From positions 1 through 62,043 of the forward strand of contig CALUEX010000012.1 of the NCBI GenBank assembly GCA_944319815.1: 62,043 bases of DNA, read 5' to 3'. This document shows, piece by piece, positions 61,850 through 62,043 of this stretch. The translations under genes were made by a program, and so were the position numbers. The notes beneath the pieces were generated by a model. The model was not told the DNA's origin and made no database searches. It was given only the letters and a program-made list of their open reading frames with translations. The first letter of the stretch is position 1; every line of letters begins with the position of its first letter. The stretch is from an uncultured Prevotella sp. GTDB lineage: Bacteria > Bacteroidota > Bacteroidia > Bacteroidales > Bacteroidaceae.

Positions 61850-61940
61850 CATTACAAAAGAGTATCTTTTACAGGCTAAAAGATGCCCTTTCGCGTTGCA
61901 AAAGGCCACCTTTTACGACGCGAAAGGCCACCAACGGTAA
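61850..61940. repeat. Cluster of AAAGGGCA-type short repeats at the right end
   Basis: Units such as TTTACAGGCTAAAAGATGCC, GCGTTGCAAAAGGCCACC and GACGCGAAAGGCCACC in two orientations. ATCTTTTACAGGCTAAAAGAT forms a small hairpin. From 61940 to the end of the window there is no gene; ACTGTCAAC near 61840 and GTTGACAGT near 61990 form a wide inverted pair. Confidence 0.6.
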
Positions 61941-62043
61941 AACAAGAAAGGCGAATATATGCCAAAAACTGACCTTTCCTGAAATTAGTTGACAGTTATG
62001 TTGGTTAATAACAGTCTTTGTTTACAATATCAGGTGTTATTCC

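Noticed and set aside
1-62043. tRNA genes, tmRNA or other known RNA genes
   Set aside because: None was recognised apart from the 16S tip. Reading by eye can miss tRNAs; a covariance-model scan would settle this.

Overview
The window looks like a chromosomal segment of a member of Bacteroidales, most likely Prevotellaceae. Supporting evidence is the Mfa1/FimB-type fimbrial operon, a NigD-like lipoprotein, several Bacteroidetes-only families (DUF4831, DUF4492, DUF3575, DUF3868), a split LysO, and many promoters of the Bacteroidetes type (TTTG, about 20 nt, TAnnTTTG). Family names are given from sequence recognition only; no database was searched.

Layout. 1-363: the 5' tip of a 16S rRNA gene (minus strand), its leader and its promoter. 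364-11.5 kb: an accessory stretch with a secreted family 1 pectate lyase, the 3' remnant of a surface-protein gene cut by an IS982-family element, a possible conjugative-element scar, a four-gene restriction-modification cassette (Xre regulator, fused nuclease-methyltransferase, two specificity subunits carrying three target-recognition domains), an unrecognised secreted protein, and a small inverted-repeat element whose ends resemble those of the IS. 11.7-15.7 kb: a split lysine exporter, long low-complexity repeats, and an ECF sigma factor with an unusual anti-sigma-like/outer-membrane-barrel protein and a NigD-like lipoprotein. 15.9-22.8 kb: housekeeping genes (nnr and DUF4831 leftward; hpt, adk, obgE and pgeF rightward; an EamA exporter). 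22.9-26.5 kb: an AT-rich pair (an Xre-like regulator and a Cys-rich protein with a possible CoiA-like nuclease fold), a DUF2442-HTH protein beside a perfect 18-bp hairpin, a flavin reductase and an AlkZ-related protein. 26.6-31.8 kb: an efflux operon (TolC, HlyD, two ABC-2 permeases, no ATPase). 32-37.7 kb: a coiled-coil membrane protein, DUF4492-cydA-cydB (cytochrome bd oxidase) and an Mrp/ApbC Fe-S ATPase, with two MITE-like elements. 38-56.2 kb: a leftward fimbrial operon (DUF3575, DUF3868/OmpA, Mfa1, FimB, fimbrillin-like lipoprotein) ending in an 11.4-kb gene for a 3786-residue beta-helix adhesin. 56.5-61.7 kb: trmB, ilvE, xseB-xseA and a subtilisin-like protease.

How genes work together. 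The restriction cassette is overlapping and translationally coupled, so it probably makes one multisubunit enzyme whose specificity depends on which S subunit is used. The fimbrial genes form a pilus assembly, anchor and adhesin set, with the giant protein in the place where accessory or tip proteins usually lie. The cyd genes give microaerobic respiration. The hpt-adk-obgE-pgeF cluster covers purine salvage, nucleotide balance, ribosome assembly and cell-wall quality control.

Between genes the window is rich in structured repeats: AT-rich hairpins sharing the core TTAAGAAAATATG, three MITE-like elements, clusters of short GC-rich units around AAAGGGCA, and several simple tandem repeats. The best candidates for something little described are the AT-rich pair at 22.9-24.2 kb, the three-TRD restriction cassette, and the IS982/MITE pair.
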